Position numbers and translations under genes: made by a program. A DNA stretch of 64,000 nucleotides from Myxococcales bacterium. GTDB taxonomy: Bacteria > Myxococcota_A > Polyangia > Polyangiales > Polyangiaceae. Positions 7,713 through 16,968 of the stretch are shown here, piece after piece. Position 1 is the stretch's first letter; each line of letters opens with the position of its first letter. The stretch is from the NCBI GenBank assembly GCA_016703425.1, contig JADJCA010000008.1:1-64000 (forward strand), given 5' to 3'. Under the pieces are notes generated by a model. It searched no databases. It had not been told where the DNA came from and saw only the letters and a program-made list of their open reading frames with translations.

Positions 7713-9023
7713 TCAGTACCCCTTGCGCGCCTGGGCCACGTCACCGGGCTCGATCTCGCGAGAGCTCTGCGTGACGACGCACGCCGCCGAGTGGTCGCGC
7801 ATAAAGACCACGCGCAGCTCGGCCACGCTCTCGTCCGGCAGGGCCTTGCGGTTTCGAGGCGTGGGCACCTTCTCCACGGCCGCCGGCGACGGGCTCTCGA
7901 GGGCGATGCGGGTCGCTGCGTTGGGCGTCGCGAGGCTGTCGCCCCAGGCGTCGCCCTTGCGCACGATTTGGAGGCGGTTGCCGGGCTTGAGGCCGTCCTT
8001 TTCGCCCTTGTCGATGAAGACGAGCTGGTTCTGCCCGTAGAAGACGTGCGGGTAGAGGCTCGCGATGACCTTGCTGTCGACGTCGGTGTCGTTGCGCTGC
8101 GGAGGCACGATGGTGAAGCGGCGCCCGACGGGGCCAACCCGTGAGCCGCGCTCGATGACGTCGAGGGTCTCGGTCACCAGGGCGCGCGCGACGCCCGTCT
8201 TTGGGTTCCACTCGTTGACGCGAACGGTGCCGTGAATCTGCACGAGGCGACCGCCGGCGACGGGCCGCGCGTAGCGGAAGACCGTGAGCTCTTGGCCGAT
8301 GCGGATGTCGCGCGAGGGGTCGAGCCTCAGGTAGACCTCGTCGGTGTCGGTGAGGAACATCTTGTCCTCGGGCGAACCGCTGATCTCACCCCAGTTCTCG
8401 TCGGCCTGGTCGTCGACGAAGCCCTGATCGCGCAGGAACAACGTGTCGGGAGGCACCTGCCTCCGCCGGTCGATGATGGAAGGCCCATTGTTCGAAGGCG
8501 CGGTCGTGCCCGAGCTCGCGAGCTGCGACTGGCCGCTAGGCCGGAGCCGCACCGTGTCGCCGGGGTAGATCCAGTGCGGGTTCTGAAGCTGCGCGTTGAA
8601 GGACCACACGCGAGGCCACTGGTACGGGTTCTGGAAGTAGTGATCGCAGAGGTCCCAGAGCGTGTCGCCTTTGCGAACCACGTGAACGTCGGGGACGCGG
8701 CCACCCATGCGCAAGCCGCCGTTGCTGCCGCCGAGGAACACGGGCCCCCGGTCGTTGCCGAAGGCCGTTCCCGCGGAGCCGCCGCCTTGGCCGAGGTCGA
8801 AGCCGTCGCGTTCGCCGGGCATCTTGGGCCGCGACGACGACGACTCGATGCTGCCGCCGCCGAGCACCTGGCCGGGGGGCGGAGGCGCCACAGTCCCGGG
8901 AAAGACCGGCACGACGGTCGTGGTCGTGGTGGCGCCGCCGGGGGCCGGCGCCGGGGCGTTCTGCGCGAGCGCCTCCAGAGGAAAGAGGATCGCGATAGGG
9001 GAAAACAGCAGCCAGCGTCTCAT
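7713..9023 (-). CDS. Secreted LysM-domain protein
   Basis: 436 residues from ATG 9023. The start is fixed by the signal peptide MRRWLLFSPIAILFPLEALA (cut before QNAP) and by the ATGA overlap with the upstream gene. A Pro/Gly/Thr-rich linker (21-110) leads to one LysM-type domain at about 113-161 (HVVRKGDTLWDLCDHYFQNPYQ, then WIYPGDTVRL), a peptidoglycan-binding fold. The remaining 270 residues are beta-rich and unassigned; segments such as IRIGQELTVFRYARP and FIDKGEKDGLKPGNRLQIVRKGD look like repeated small barrels. Coupling to a CpoB-like protein suggests an envelope or peptidoglycan role in the periplasm. Confidence 0.85.
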   Translation of the reverse strand: MRRWLLFSPIAILFPLEALAQNAPAPAPGGATTTTTVVPVFPGTVAPPPPGQVLGGGSIESSSSRPKMPGERDGFDLGQGGGSAGTAFGNDRGPVFLGGSNGGLRMGGRVPDVHVVRKGDTLWDLCDHYFQNPYQWPRVWSFNAQLQNPHWIYPGDTVRLRPSGQSQLASSGTTAPSNNGPSIIDRRRQVPPDTLFLRDQGFVDDQADENWGEISGSPEDKMFLTDTDEVYLRLDPSRDIRIGQELTVFRYARPVAGGRLVQIHGTVRVNEWNPKTGVARALVTETLDVIERGSRVGPVGRRFTIVPPQRNDTDVDSKVIASLYPHVFYGQNQLVFIDKGEKDGLKPGNRLQIVRKGDAWGDSLATPNAATRIALESPSPAAVEKVPTPRNRKALPDESVAELRVVFMRDHSAACVVTQSSREIEPGDVAQARKGY

Positions 9024-9970
9024 GGTCTCCCTTCGGCTTCCTTCTTCGGAATTCTCTGCGTCGCTTCGCTTCGCGGGTACTCGCGCACGAGGCGCGCCCA
9101 CGCCTCTTTGGCCTTGGCTACGTTGCCGAGCTTCTCGTGGGCCATGCCGAGTTTGAGCAGCGCGTCGGGCACTTTGTTGCCGAGGGGAAAGCGGGCGAGC
9201 GTTCCCTCGAGCTGTTCGATGGCGCGCGGCAGATCGCCCATCTTGGCGTAACACTCGCCGCGCCAATACATGGCGTTGTCGGCGTTCGGATGGTCGGGGT
9301 AGCGGAGCAAGAAGCCCGCGAAGGCGTCGAGCGCCTCTTTGCACTTTCCGCCGCGAACGAGGCCGAGCGCGGCGTCGTAGTTTTGCCTCGCTTCCGGGTT
9401 GAGGGCGCTCGGCCTCGGCGCGCCCTCGCGAATGCGGGGCGCCCCGCCGCCAACGTCGCCGCCTTGTTCAGGAAGCTCGGGCTCGGGCGCCGTTTGCTCG
9501 ATGCGATCGGCGCTGGCTTTGGCTCCCCGAGGGCCGCGCCCGCCGGTCACCCGGAGCATGGGCCGCGCGCCGCCGTCGTCGACGGGCGGAGCGGCGACTT
9601 CTTCGGCGCCAGCGACGGGCGTCTCGCGACCGTCGGCACCGATGCGCACGACCCGCAGGGCGGGCGTCGCCGCGGGAGCCACGCGAGGAGGAGGAGGAGC
9701 CTTTTCGGCGCGCGGAACCTCACCCGTCCCGTCGTCCGCGCCCTTGGTCTCGAGCGCCATGAGCCGCTGGTCCACGCGGTCGCGGTCGGACTGCACGCGC
9801 GAGAGCTCTTCGCGGATTTGGCGGAATCGGCGATCGCCGTCGGATTCGCCGCCGCAGGCGGAGAGCGCGAGCGAGACGGCGAGGAAAATCCCTGCAGCGA
9901 CCGCTGGCGCGACCACCGGCGCCGTGGCCCCTGAGGGGCCCGTGAATCGACATGAAGGACGCGGTCGCAT
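9020..9970 (-). CDS. CpoB/YbgF-like TPR lipoprotein
   Basis: 316 residues from ATG 9970. The N-terminus has a long signal ending in LSAC (Cys39), fitting a lipobox, followed by a short coiled coil (FRQIREELSRVQSDRDRVDQ, about 49-68). A Pro/Ala-rich linker precedes C-terminal tetratricopeptide repeats from about residue 210 (ARQNYDAALGLVRGGKCKEA, LLRYPDHPNADNAMYWRGECY, IEQLEGTLARFPLGNKVPDA). Coiled coil plus TPRs is the layout of CpoB (YbgF), the Tol-Pal-associated coordinator of outer-membrane constriction and peptidoglycan synthesis. No tol genes are nearby, so orthology is not proven. It is translationally coupled to the LysM gene. Confidence 0.8.
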   Translation of the reverse strand: MRPRPSCRFTGPSGATAPVVAPAVAAGIFLAVSLALSACGGESDGDRRFRQIREELSRVQSDRDRVDQRLMALETKGADDGTGEVPRAEKAPPPPRVAPAATPALRVVRIGADGRETPVAGAEEVAAPPVDDGGARPMLRVTGGRGPRGAKASADRIEQTAPEPELPEQGGDVGGGAPRIREGAPRPSALNPEARQNYDAALGLVRGGKCKEALDAFAGFLLRYPDHPNADNAMYWRGECYAKMGDLPRAIEQLEGTLARFPLGNKVPDALLKLGMAHEKLGNVAKAKEAWARLVREYPRSEATQRIPKKEAEGRP

Positions 9971-10101
9971 TGGAGCGTTCTCGAAGGGTAAGGGCGGGGG
10001 CGCGTTTCGGCCAAATTGGTGGGGAGACTTTACGGATCGCTCTCTTTGGGTCACATTCGTGCCCTCGGTGGGCCTCAGGCCTTCCGTTTTTTAGGAGCAC
10101 G

Positions 10102-10911
10102 ATGGCCCCGCCGACCAAGAAGAAGCTCGATCTCCGGAAGACCCTCTTCATTCTTCCGAACATGATCACGCTCTCGAGCATCTTCTGCGGCTTCGACTCG
10201 ATCCGCCTTTCGGGCACCTCCACCGGCGACGACGACTACTACCGCGCGGCGCTCCTCCTGGTTTTCGCCCTCTTCTTCGACATGCTCGACGGCCGCGTCG
10301 CGCGCCTCACGCGCACCCAAAGCGCCTTTGGCCTGCAGCTCGATTCGCTCGCCGACGTCGTCTCCTTCGGCGTCGCGCCGGCGCTCCTGGTCTACCGGTG
10401 GTCGCTCTACCAGACCGGCAACGTCGGGCTCGTCGTCGCCTTCGTGTTCGCCGGCGCAGGCGCGGTGCGCCTTGCCCGCTTCAACGTCCTCAGCATGGGC
10501 GAGTACGGAAAGCCCACGAAGCCCGGCAAATACATCATGGGCCTGCCGGTGCCCGGGGCCGCTGGCATTCTCATCTCGCTCGTCGTCGCGCACCACGCAG
10601 CGCCCGGCGTGCTGCTCGGTCCCAGCACCGCATGGGCCATGGTCGCGCTGACGATCTTCCTCGCGTTTTTGATGGTCTCGACCATCAAGTTCCGCTCCTT
10701 CAAGGATCTGAAGATCAACGCCCGCTCGCTCTCCCTCGTGGCCTTCGCCCTCGGCTCGAGCGCCGTGATTTCGCTCCAGACCAAGCCGGCCTTCGTGCTC
10801 GTCTGGCTGTTGACCTTCTACGTCGTCATCGGCCTTGTCGAGACGCTGCTCTCGTTCCCGAAGCGCAAGCGCACCCGCGAGGCGGAGCCGAGCCAGCCGC
10901 CGGTGCCGTGA
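10102..10911 (+). CDS. pssA: CDP-diacylglycerol-serine O-phosphatidyltransferase
   Basis: Membrane enzyme making phosphatidylserine from CDP-diacylglycerol and L-serine, the precursor of phosphatidylethanolamine. ATG 10102 follows an AGGAG ribosome site at 10093-10097. The 269-residue product starts with a basic region and an FILPNMITLSSIFCG segment typical of bacterial PssA. The CDP-alcohol phosphotransferase signature is perfect: Asp63-Gly64-x2-Ala67-Arg68-x8-Gly77-x3-Asp81-x3-Asp85. About seven hydrophobic segments follow, and the C-terminus is basic then Pro-rich. psd is not visible in this window. Confidence 0.95.
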   Translation: MAPPTKKKLDLRKTLFILPNMITLSSIFCGFDSIRLSGTSTGDDDYYRAALLLVFALFFDMLDGRVARLTRTQSAFGLQLDSLADVVSFGVAPALLVYRWSLYQTGNVGLVVAFVFAGAGAVRLARFNVLSMGEYGKPTKPGKYIMGLPVPGAAGILISLVVAHHAAPGVLLGPSTAWAMVALTIFLAFLMVSTIKFRSFKDLKINARSLSLVAFALGSSAVISLQTKPAFVLVWLLTFYVVIGLVETLLSFPKRKRTREAEPSQPPVP

Positions 10912-10984
10912 TCCGCGGCGTGGTCGGTACCGTGATCAGAAGTGTGACCGGCACCTTTCTGCGTCCCCCGAGCCCTCGGCCATC

Positions 10985-12820
10985 GTGCTCGAAGACCTTC
11001 ACTACCTGAGGGAGCGAGCGCAAAAGGCGACGGCGCGCGGCGATCACCAAGAAGCGGCGCGCCTGCTCTTCGACGCCGCGCAGCAGACGCACGTCACGGA
11101 GACCGACTACGCGAGCGTGCTCAAGCCGCTCGCCGCGGCGTTGACGCACCTCGGCCGACCGCGCGACGCCTTGACCGTGGCCTGGTACCTCGCGCTCGCG
11201 GAGAAGGGCGGCGCCGAGAAGGCCTCCTGGCAATCGGCGCTGACGCTAGCCGAAGGCGCGTCACCGCACGAGCAAGCCCGCACGCTCGCCGCCGCAGGCC
11301 GGCCTCGGGAGGCCGCACGCGCCGCCGAGGCCGGCGGAAAAATCGCGTCGGCGGCCATCCACTCGGAGCACGCCAGCGACTTCGTCGCTGCACGGGCCCT
11401 TTGGGCGCGCCTCTTCACTGTGCTCCAGCAGAGCGGCGCCGAGCCTTACTTGCGAGGCCTCGTCGCGTACAACCTCGCGCGCTGCGCCGCCAAGGGCGGC
11501 GACCAGAGGGGCGCGCGCGACGCGCAAGTCACCGCTGTGCGCCTGATGGAAGAGGCCGCCGACGAGTTCGAGTCGACGGGCAAGCGGGAGCGCGCCTTCG
11601 ACTGTTTCCAGGTGCTCGTGCAGATCGGTCACGAGTCGCACGCCTTCGAACACGTGCTCGAAGGTTACGTGAACTCGGTGCGCATCCTGCGCGAAGACCA
11701 CCTCAAGTACTTCGTCCTTCAACACTACGACGACGCCATCGTCGCCTCGCGCGAGAGGCGCGAGCTCGCCGCCGCGGCGACGCTGGCGCGAGAAGCGGCC
11801 AGCTACGCGCGCACCATCGGTCTCAGCGCCGCGAGCCGCAACTACGCGCTCGACGAAGGGAGCCTCTGGGAGCTCGTCGCTGAAGATCACAAGGGCCGCG
11901 GCTCCTCGCCGGCCATCGCCGAAAACGCGATGCTCGCCGCGATCCTCGCCTACGCGGACGTTGGCCAATTCGCACGCGTCGGTCGCCTCTACCGGGAGCT
12001 CGGCGACCTTCCGCTGGAGGATTCGCGGCGGGCGCACTATGCGCGCGTGGCGGAGCGGTACCAGGGCGTCGGCGACGAGCTCGTGGAGAAGAGTCCGCTC
12101 GCCGGTCGCGGTGCGCGGGCCGCGGAGCTGCCGGCCGTTTGGCATGACGACGTCGTCGAGTGGGAGGAGGCCGGGAGCGCCGAAGAGGCGTGCGCCACGG
12201 TGCTCTGCGACGCGAAGTGGCCCGAGCTGACGCGGCGCCGGGCCATGCTCGCCCGCCTCGCGTCGCTGCGCGTCCCGGCCGCGGGCCCCGAGCGGACGGC
12301 GGCGTTGGCCTCGCTCGCGCAACGGTTGGCGCACGTGCAGGTCTACGCGGTGCTCTCGCCGCTCGAGCACCTCTTCGAGTCTCCGGAAGAAGCCGTCAAG
12401 CTCGCGGTGCTCGAAGCGCTTCAGACGTTGTTCTTCAAGCGAACGTTCATGACGCTTCGGGCGGCCATCGCCGACGGGACGCCGGAGCTCGTGACGCAGG
12501 CGGCGAGCGCGCTCCGGGCGCTTCACTTTCCTCATGCCTTCGATCCCCTCGCGCGCATCCTCCACGACGGGCCGCCGTCGGAGGTCCGCGCCGCGGCCCT
12601 CGACGCCATCGCGCACATCGACACGCAGGAGGCGGCCGAGCTCTTGCTCGGCGTCCTCGAACACGGGAGCCCGGAGGACCGGCAAGCTGTGACGCGCGCG
12701 CTCGGGGGCACGAAGGCCGCTAAGTTCATTGAGCTCGCGAAAGCGACCTTCGCGTCCGCGCCGCGCGCCGTGCAAGCGCAACTGCGGGACATCCTCACGA
12801 GCCGCGGTGTGGCGGTGTGA
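10985..12820 (+). CDS. HEAT/TPR-like alpha-solenoid protein
   Basis: About 611 residues if translation begins at GTG 10985 (reading LEDLHYLRERAQKAT); no ATG is available, there is no good ribosome site, and the frame extends into pssA, so the start is uncertain. The N-terminal two thirds are paired Ala/Leu-rich helices like TPRs (GDHQEAARLLFDAAQQ, GRPRDALTVAWYLALAEK). The last 150 residues are clear HEAT repeats (VTQAASALRALHFPHAFDPL, VRAAALDAIAHIDTQEAAEL). No signal or membrane segment is present. Such proteins are usually scaffolds; the partner is unknown. The 73-base gap after pssA suggests possible co-transcription. Confidence 0.8.
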   Translation: MLEDLHYLRERAQKATARGDHQEAARLLFDAAQQTHVTETDYASVLKPLAAALTHLGRPRDALTVAWYLALAEKGGAEKASWQSALTLAEGASPHEQARTLAAAGRPREAARAAEAGGKIASAAIHSEHASDFVAARALWARLFTVLQQSGAEPYLRGLVAYNLARCAAKGGDQRGARDAQVTAVRLMEEAADEFESTGKRERAFDCFQVLVQIGHESHAFEHVLEGYVNSVRILREDHLKYFVLQHYDDAIVASRERRELAAAATLAREAASYARTIGLSAASRNYALDEGSLWELVAEDHKGRGSSPAIAENAMLAAILAYADVGQFARVGRLYRELGDLPLEDSRRAHYARVAERYQGVGDELVEKSPLAGRGARAAELPAVWHDDVVEWEEAGSAEEACATVLCDAKWPELTRRRAMLARLASLRVPAAGPERTAALASLAQRLAHVQVYAVLSPLEHLFESPEEAVKLAVLEALQTLFFKRTFMTLRAAIADGTPELVTQAASALRALHFPHAFDPLARILHDGPPSEVRAAALDAIAHIDTQEAAELLLGVLEHGSPEDRQAVTRALGGTKAAKFIELAKATFASAPRAVQAQLRDILTSRGVAV

Positions 12821-13205
12821 GGCGCGGGAGCTTCACGGAGCTCGCCGCGCTGTTTCAGCGAATCCCCTTGCAACGTTGAGGTAGGCGGCGAGCGCCGCTC
12901 GCGACGCGGGCGTCAGAGGGCGTCAGATTGCCACAATGCGGCGCGTGAGCCGGCCGGACCTGGGTTGATTTCCGTGGGGCTACGGTACGGTCGCCGCACG
13001 CGGGTGGTGCAGGCCGCGATCTCGTCCCAAGTCGCCGCGCAGAACTCCTGGACGCGACGCGCAACGCTCGTGCGACCGCCGTGGGCAACGGGGCGCGTGC
13101 CCTGCCGTCACGGCGAGCCATTTTGGTTCCATCGCGCGCGCTCGCGAGGGGCGCACTGCGCTTTCGGACATCGGCGTGAGCCGTGCGGGGCGCGGTTAGG
13201 CAGGT
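12821..13205. other. Gene-free stretch of about 385 bases
   Basis: No convincing coding sequence is seen on either strand; the open frames here are Arg/Pro-rich without domain-like texture. A short palindrome (GCGGCG-AG-CGCCGC, 12885-12898) follows the HEAT-repeat gene and might help end transcription. The rest is simple GC-rich sequence lying downstream of both flanking genes, which converge on it. I found no REP-like palindrome array despite the adjacent REP-type transposase relative. Confidence 0.5.
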
Positions 13206-14111
13206 CTACTTCTGCGCCACCCCTCGGCAGCGCGCGCCCAACGCGGCGAAGCGATAGGTTCCCTCTGGGAACACGCCACGCCTGTCACCCGCGATCCATC
13301 GGAGTCGCGCGTCGCGGTAGGCCTTTCGGAAGCCGCGGAGCGCCGAGAGCTCTTGGCGCCGCCGCTCTTTGTTGCGACATGCCACATGGGGCCGGAGCTT
13401 GCGGCGAGGCTCGACGGTGCGGGGCCTGCTCGTCGGCGCCGTGCCGAGCACGGCCTTGCGTCCAAGCACGCGTCGCCCCGTCTTCGCGCGCCGCGCTTTC
13501 GCCGCGTCCTCTTCCGCACGGACCGCAGCGGCGATCTTGTCGGCCCATTCCTTGGCCGCGAGGTGCTCGAAGCCGTCAATGGGCTCGATGCGAAGGGTCA
13601 CCTCTTTCGGCATCGGGCCGTCCTCCCGGAAGAAGCCGCGTGGGCGCTTGATGGTCCTCGTCGTGCCGCGAAGATGTTGGCCGAACGACGACGCACCAGG
13701 CCACTCCGCGACTCGCTCGACGAGGTTGTCAGCGACGGGGTTGCAGAGAACGTAGATGAGCTTGTCGAAGCGGTCTTGGGCCTCGACAAGGTAGACGGCG
13801 TTGGGCTGCTCGGTGGCCCAGAGGTTTTCCCAGCGACCCCAGTGCGCGTTGAGGGCCTTGGCGATCATCTTGTGGAAGTGGGCGAAGAACTCGGGGTAGT
13901 TCCCGAGGTTGTCCCGGACGAGCAGGTGCTGGTGGTTGCTCATCGCGATGAAGCCATGCAGCGTGATCTTGTAGCGCTCGCACGCCTCCGCGAGGCAGTA
14001 GAGGTAGATCTGCTCGACGCGCGCATCGGGACGCAGCAGGTGCTGCCGCTGCGTGCAGCGGCGACTGGTGAGGTACGTGCGACCGGCCACGACCCGACGG
14101 GGAAGCGTCAT
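13206..14111 (-). CDS. REP-associated (Y1/IS200-like) transposase-family protein
   Basis: 301 residues from ATG 14111 (MTLPRRVVAGRTYLTSRRC); an in-frame ATG at 14246 would add 45 less convincing residues. The core resembles REP-associated tyrosine transposases (Transposase_17), single-strand DNA endonucleases. It has a GRTYLTSRRCTQRQ start, the metal-binding HxH in MSNHQHLLV (His60, His62), and KALNAHWGRWENLW. Where the family normally has its nucleophilic tyrosine in the helix before the Asn-rich turn, I see MIAKALN with no Tyr. A basic C-terminal extension of about 130 residues (RRVLGRKAV, RRKLRPHVACRNKERRR) is added. No repeats or IS ends flank it, so it looks domesticated or non-mobile. 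Confidence 0.8.
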   Translation of the reverse strand: MTLPRRVVAGRTYLTSRRCTQRQHLLRPDARVEQIYLYCLAEACERYKITLHGFIAMSNHQHLLVRDNLGNYPEFFAHFHKMIAKALNAHWGRWENLWATEQPNAVYLVEAQDRFDKLIYVLCNPVADNLVERVAEWPGASSFGQHLRGTTRTIKRPRGFFREDGPMPKEVTLRIEPIDGFEHLAAKEWADKIAAAVRAEEDAAKARRAKTGRRVLGRKAVLGTAPTSRPRTVEPRRKLRPHVACRNKERRRQELSALRGFRKAYRDARLRWIAGDRRGVFPEGTYRFAALGARCRGVAQK

Positions 14112-14345
14112 GAACGTCACATCGGCAGCGATGCGAGCGAAGTTGCGTCGACCGGGCGAAAAAGGAACCCAGGACGGGTCTTGCTCCCGCGCGCGATGCA
14201 GCGCGTCGTCGTAGCCGCGCGCCACGAGGAGGTCATGGACGTCCACGGAAGGGGCAAGCGCCGCGCGCGACGCAAAGTCGGTGACCGGCTCCTCCCAGGC
14301 GCGAACGAGCTCGTGAGGCGCTTGGGCGTCTTGGTCGCGCTGGGC

Positions 14346-14717
14346 TTAGCCATGGTAGACGTGCGACTCGCAGATGATGCCCGCGTCGGTGGCGACGAGC
14401 ACCTCCGCGACGTAGAGCGGTTCGTCGCCCGGGTTGGTTCGCACGTACTCCATCACGACACGGCGCCCCATCGCTGTGAGGTAGCGCTCCTCGTAGCGAA
14501 GGCCGGGGAGCCGCTCCATCGCGTCGGCCCACCAAGCGCGGAGCGCATCCTTGCCACGAATCTCGCCGTTCGTTTCGGGCTCGCGCGCGCGGAGCTTCGG
14601 GCTCGTATGAACGGCATCGGAGGCGTAGAGGGCGAGCAAGCGCTCCAGATCTCGCGCGTTGAACGCGTCGAGCCACGCACGCGCGAGGGCGACGAGCTCT
14701 GAAGGATCTCCGCTCAT
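14346..14717 (-). CDS. NTF2-like (SnoaL-type) protein
   Basis: A 123-residue single-domain protein with the alpha-beta cone pattern of SnoaL/NTF2-like folds: LVALARAWLDAFNARDLERLLALYASDAVHTSP at the N-terminus, GKDALRAWWADAMERLPGL in the middle, then strands ending YVAEVLVATDAGIICESHVYHG. Members bind small hydrophobic molecules or act as isomerases and hydrolases; the substrate cannot be read from sequence. It lies between the transposase-like gene and the TIGR01777 epimerase on the same strand, without tight coupling to either. Confidence 0.8.
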   Translation of the reverse strand: MSGDPSELVALARAWLDAFNARDLERLLALYASDAVHTSPKLRAREPETNGEIRGKDALRAWWADAMERLPGLRYEERYLTAMGRRVVMEYVRTNPGDEPLYVAEVLVATDAGIICESHVYHG

Positions 14718-14832
14718 GCGGGCGAGTCTACCGCGTGGAAGGAAGCGACGGGGCGCGTCGACTCGGCCTTGTCGCAGCGCTCAGCGGGCGCTTCGGGTTG
14801 GTTTGGCGTCTCCCCGTACCAGCATGACTCGC

Positions 14833-15750
14833 TCAGCCCCTCTGGGCAGGCCGCCCGCACGCGTCGGCCATCGCCGCCTCGAGGCGCGGGAAGCGGAACG
14901 TGAAGCCCTCTTTAAGGAGGCGCGTCGGCAAGGCGCGCTGGCCCGTGAGGAGCGCGTCGGCGCGGCCTTCTCCCATGACCATCTTGAGCGCGAAGCCGGG
15001 CACGCGAAAAAGGCGCGGGCGATGGAGCGTCGCCGCGAGGACCGTCGAAAATTCGTTCATCGTCGCAGGCTCTGGGGCCGTCACGTTGAAGACGCCTCGG
15101 CAGGCTTCGTTGTCGATCAGGAACATCAGGGCTCGGGCCGTGTCGGCCAGGTGAACCCAACTTAGCCACTGGCGGCCGTCGCCGAGGGGACCACCGACGA
15201 AAGCACGGAACGCCGGCAGCATGGCTTCGAGCGCGCCGCCGCCGCGCCCGACGACGATGCCGAGGCGCGCGATGCAGAGACGGGCGCCGGCCGCCGCGGC
15301 GGGCTCCGCCGCCGCCTCCCACTCGGCGCAGAGGCGACTGAGCGCGTCGTCGCCGCGCGGTGACGATTCGTCCAAGATCGCGTCGTCGCTTCGCATCCCG
15401 TAGGCGCCAACGGCGGACGCGTTGACGAATGTCGTTGTCGGCGCGCGCTCGGCGATGCTCGCCGCGAGCAACGCCGTCGCGTCGACGCGGCTCGCGCGAA
15501 CCTCGCGGAGTCGCGCTTCGGTCCAGCGCTCGTCGAAGAGCCCGGCCCCCGCCAGGCCAACGATCGCGTGCGCGCCCGCAAGCTCGCTCTCCCATCCGCC
15601 CCTCTCACCGGGCGACCAGCGAACCGAACGCGCTCCGGCCACGGCGCCGTGCCCCCTCGAGAGAACCACGACCTCATCGCCGCGGGCCACGAGCGCTACG
15701 ACGAGCGCGCGCCCGACGAAGCCCGTTCCACCGGTGACGACGACCTTCAA
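14833..15750 (-). CDS. TIGR01777-family SDR epimerase/oxidoreductase (YfcH-like)
   Basis: About 305 residues. I choose TTG 15750 as start because it gives the normal N-terminus (KVVVTGGTGFVGRAL) and has GAGG six bases upstream; an ATG at 15819 would add 23 residues. The Rossmann NAD(P) loop is GGTGFVG (7-13). Family-typical segments follow: IVGLAGAGLFDERWTEARLR, the ASAVGAYG strand, then WLSWVHLADTARALMFLIDN and NVTAPEPATMNEFS. The C-terminal third (RLFRVPGFALKMVMGE, LPTRLLKEGFTFRFP) matches the DUF1731 tail of this family. The substrate is unknown for the whole group. Confidence 0.9.
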   Translation of the reverse strand: MKVVVTGGTGFVGRALVVALVARGDEVVVLSRGHGAVAGARSVRWSPGERGGWESELAGAHAIVGLAGAGLFDERWTEARLREVRASRVDATALLAASIAERAPTTTFVNASAVGAYGMRSDDAILDESSPRGDDALSRLCAEWEAAAEPAAAAGARLCIARLGIVVGRGGGALEAMLPAFRAFVGGPLGDGRQWLSWVHLADTARALMFLIDNEACRGVFNVTAPEPATMNEFSTVLAATLHRPRLFRVPGFALKMVMGEGRADALLTGQRALPTRLLKEGFTFRFPRLEAAMADACGRPAQRG

Positions 15751-15891
15751 CGAATCCTCGAAGCGATGGGCAGCGGGCCACCAGAAGTCATCGCGGAGAG
15801 ATAGGGCCCGGCGCGCCAAACGGCAACGCCCAGGGCCGCCGCCCTCCGAGAACTTCTCGCCGGCACGCGGCGCACGTTAGGCTGGTCGTCC

Positions 15892-16905
15892 ATGAAGATC
15901 CGGGGGGCCGTCGTTTCGCTTTGTGCGCTCGCGCTCTTCGCGTGCAAGCCGAAGGACGTCACCGACGCGGAAGCCAAAGGCGACATCGGCTACCTGACGA
16001 CCAACGGCTCGCCGGAGGCGGTGGCGGCCCTTGGGCGACTCGCCGACAAGAACCCGAAGGCCCGCACCGCGCTCGAGACGCGCGCCGAGATGGACTTGAA
16101 CGCGTACATCGCAGCCTGGAGCGCTGTGCAGCGCGGCGCGCCTTGGGGCGCCGAGGTCTTGCGGAGCGGCCTCAAGTCCCCGATCCGCGCTGAAATTGCC
16201 GCCGCGGCGATGGCACGCGGCGACGCGAAGCTCGCCGACTTTTCTGCCGATCTCGTGGGTGCGCTGGTCGCCGCCGGCACCAAGGAGCCGCGCGTCACGG
16301 TCGCCGCGATGCTCGCGAGCACGCCGGCCGCCGACGTCATCGACCAGCGGCTCCGCGACAAGACGACGCGCGGGAACATGTGCCGTGGCCTCGCCTCCCC
16401 CGACGCGAGCGCGGCGGCGCGCGGCGCGCTCCTCGCCGCCGCGGCCGAATCGCGCGACGACCCGGCGTGTGTCGACTCGGTGGTACGTCTGGCCACGCTC
16501 GACGCGAAGACGATGGCGTGGCTCGCCGATAGCGCCGAACCGGGGCTCCTCGCGGGCGCCGGAAAGAGCGACGCAATGCCCTGCCCGCGCCTCGCCGAGG
16601 TGTGGGCGCGCGCGTTCAGGAATCGTCCGCCGCCCACGCAGGGCGGGCTCGCGGTGCCCTTGTCGGTCGCGATCAAGCGATGCTCCCGGGAGCTCGACCC
16701 TGCGATGGAGACCGCGCTCGCGCAGACGCCCACGGCAGCGGCCCTCATCGTCGGCGGCGTGGAGCCCTACGCCGGAGAAACGAAGCAGCTGGTCAAGACC
16801 TGCAAGGCCCTCGCGGGCCCGGCGGCGCGAGGCCTCACCGGCCGCACGCGCGATCGCGCAGCCGACGCCGTGGCTCACGGCTGCAAGGGCGTCCTCGCGA
16901 AGTAG
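15892..16905 (+). CDS. Lipoprotein with HEAT-like helical repeats
   Basis: 337 residues with a lipoprotein signal, MKIRGAVVSLCALALFAC, where Cys18 is the likely lipidated residue. The mature part is Ala/Leu-rich helices in pairs (EAVAALGRLADKNPKARTAL, IRAEIAAAAMARGDAKLADF), reminiscent of HEAT repeats. It holds several scattered cysteines (CRGLAS, DPACVD, MPCPRL, IKRCSREL, VKTCKAL, HGCKGV) that could form disulfides after export. No enzymatic motif is visible. It is a stand-alone gene followed by the poly-G tract and hairpin region. Confidence 0.75.
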   Translation: MKIRGAVVSLCALALFACKPKDVTDAEAKGDIGYLTTNGSPEAVAALGRLADKNPKARTALETRAEMDLNAYIAAWSAVQRGAPWGAEVLRSGLKSPIRAEIAAAAMARGDAKLADFSADLVGALVAAGTKEPRVTVAAMLASTPAADVIDQRLRDKTTRGNMCRGLASPDASAAARGALLAAAAESRDDPACVDSVVRLATLDAKTMAWLADSAEPGLLAGAGKSDAMPCPRLAEVWARAFRNRPPPTQGGLAVPLSVAIKRCSRELDPAMETALAQTPTAAALIVGGVEPYAGETKQLVKTCKALAGPAARGLTGRTRDRAADAVAHGCKGVLAK

Positions 16906-16968
16906 CGCGCGCGCGCAGGGACCTAAGTGCGCCCGCGGGGCGGGCGGGGGGGCGCGCCGCCCGCCGCC

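Noticed and set aside
10835..10984. Extension of the HEAT-repeat protein into pssA
   Set aside because: The Arg/Ser-rich stretch overlaps the coding end of pssA in another frame; a start at GTG 10985 avoids it.
13353..14702. Plus-strand open frame (449 codons) opposite the REP-type transposase relative
   Set aside because: Spans two minus-strand genes and the gap between them; composition is antisense-like and no motif is present.
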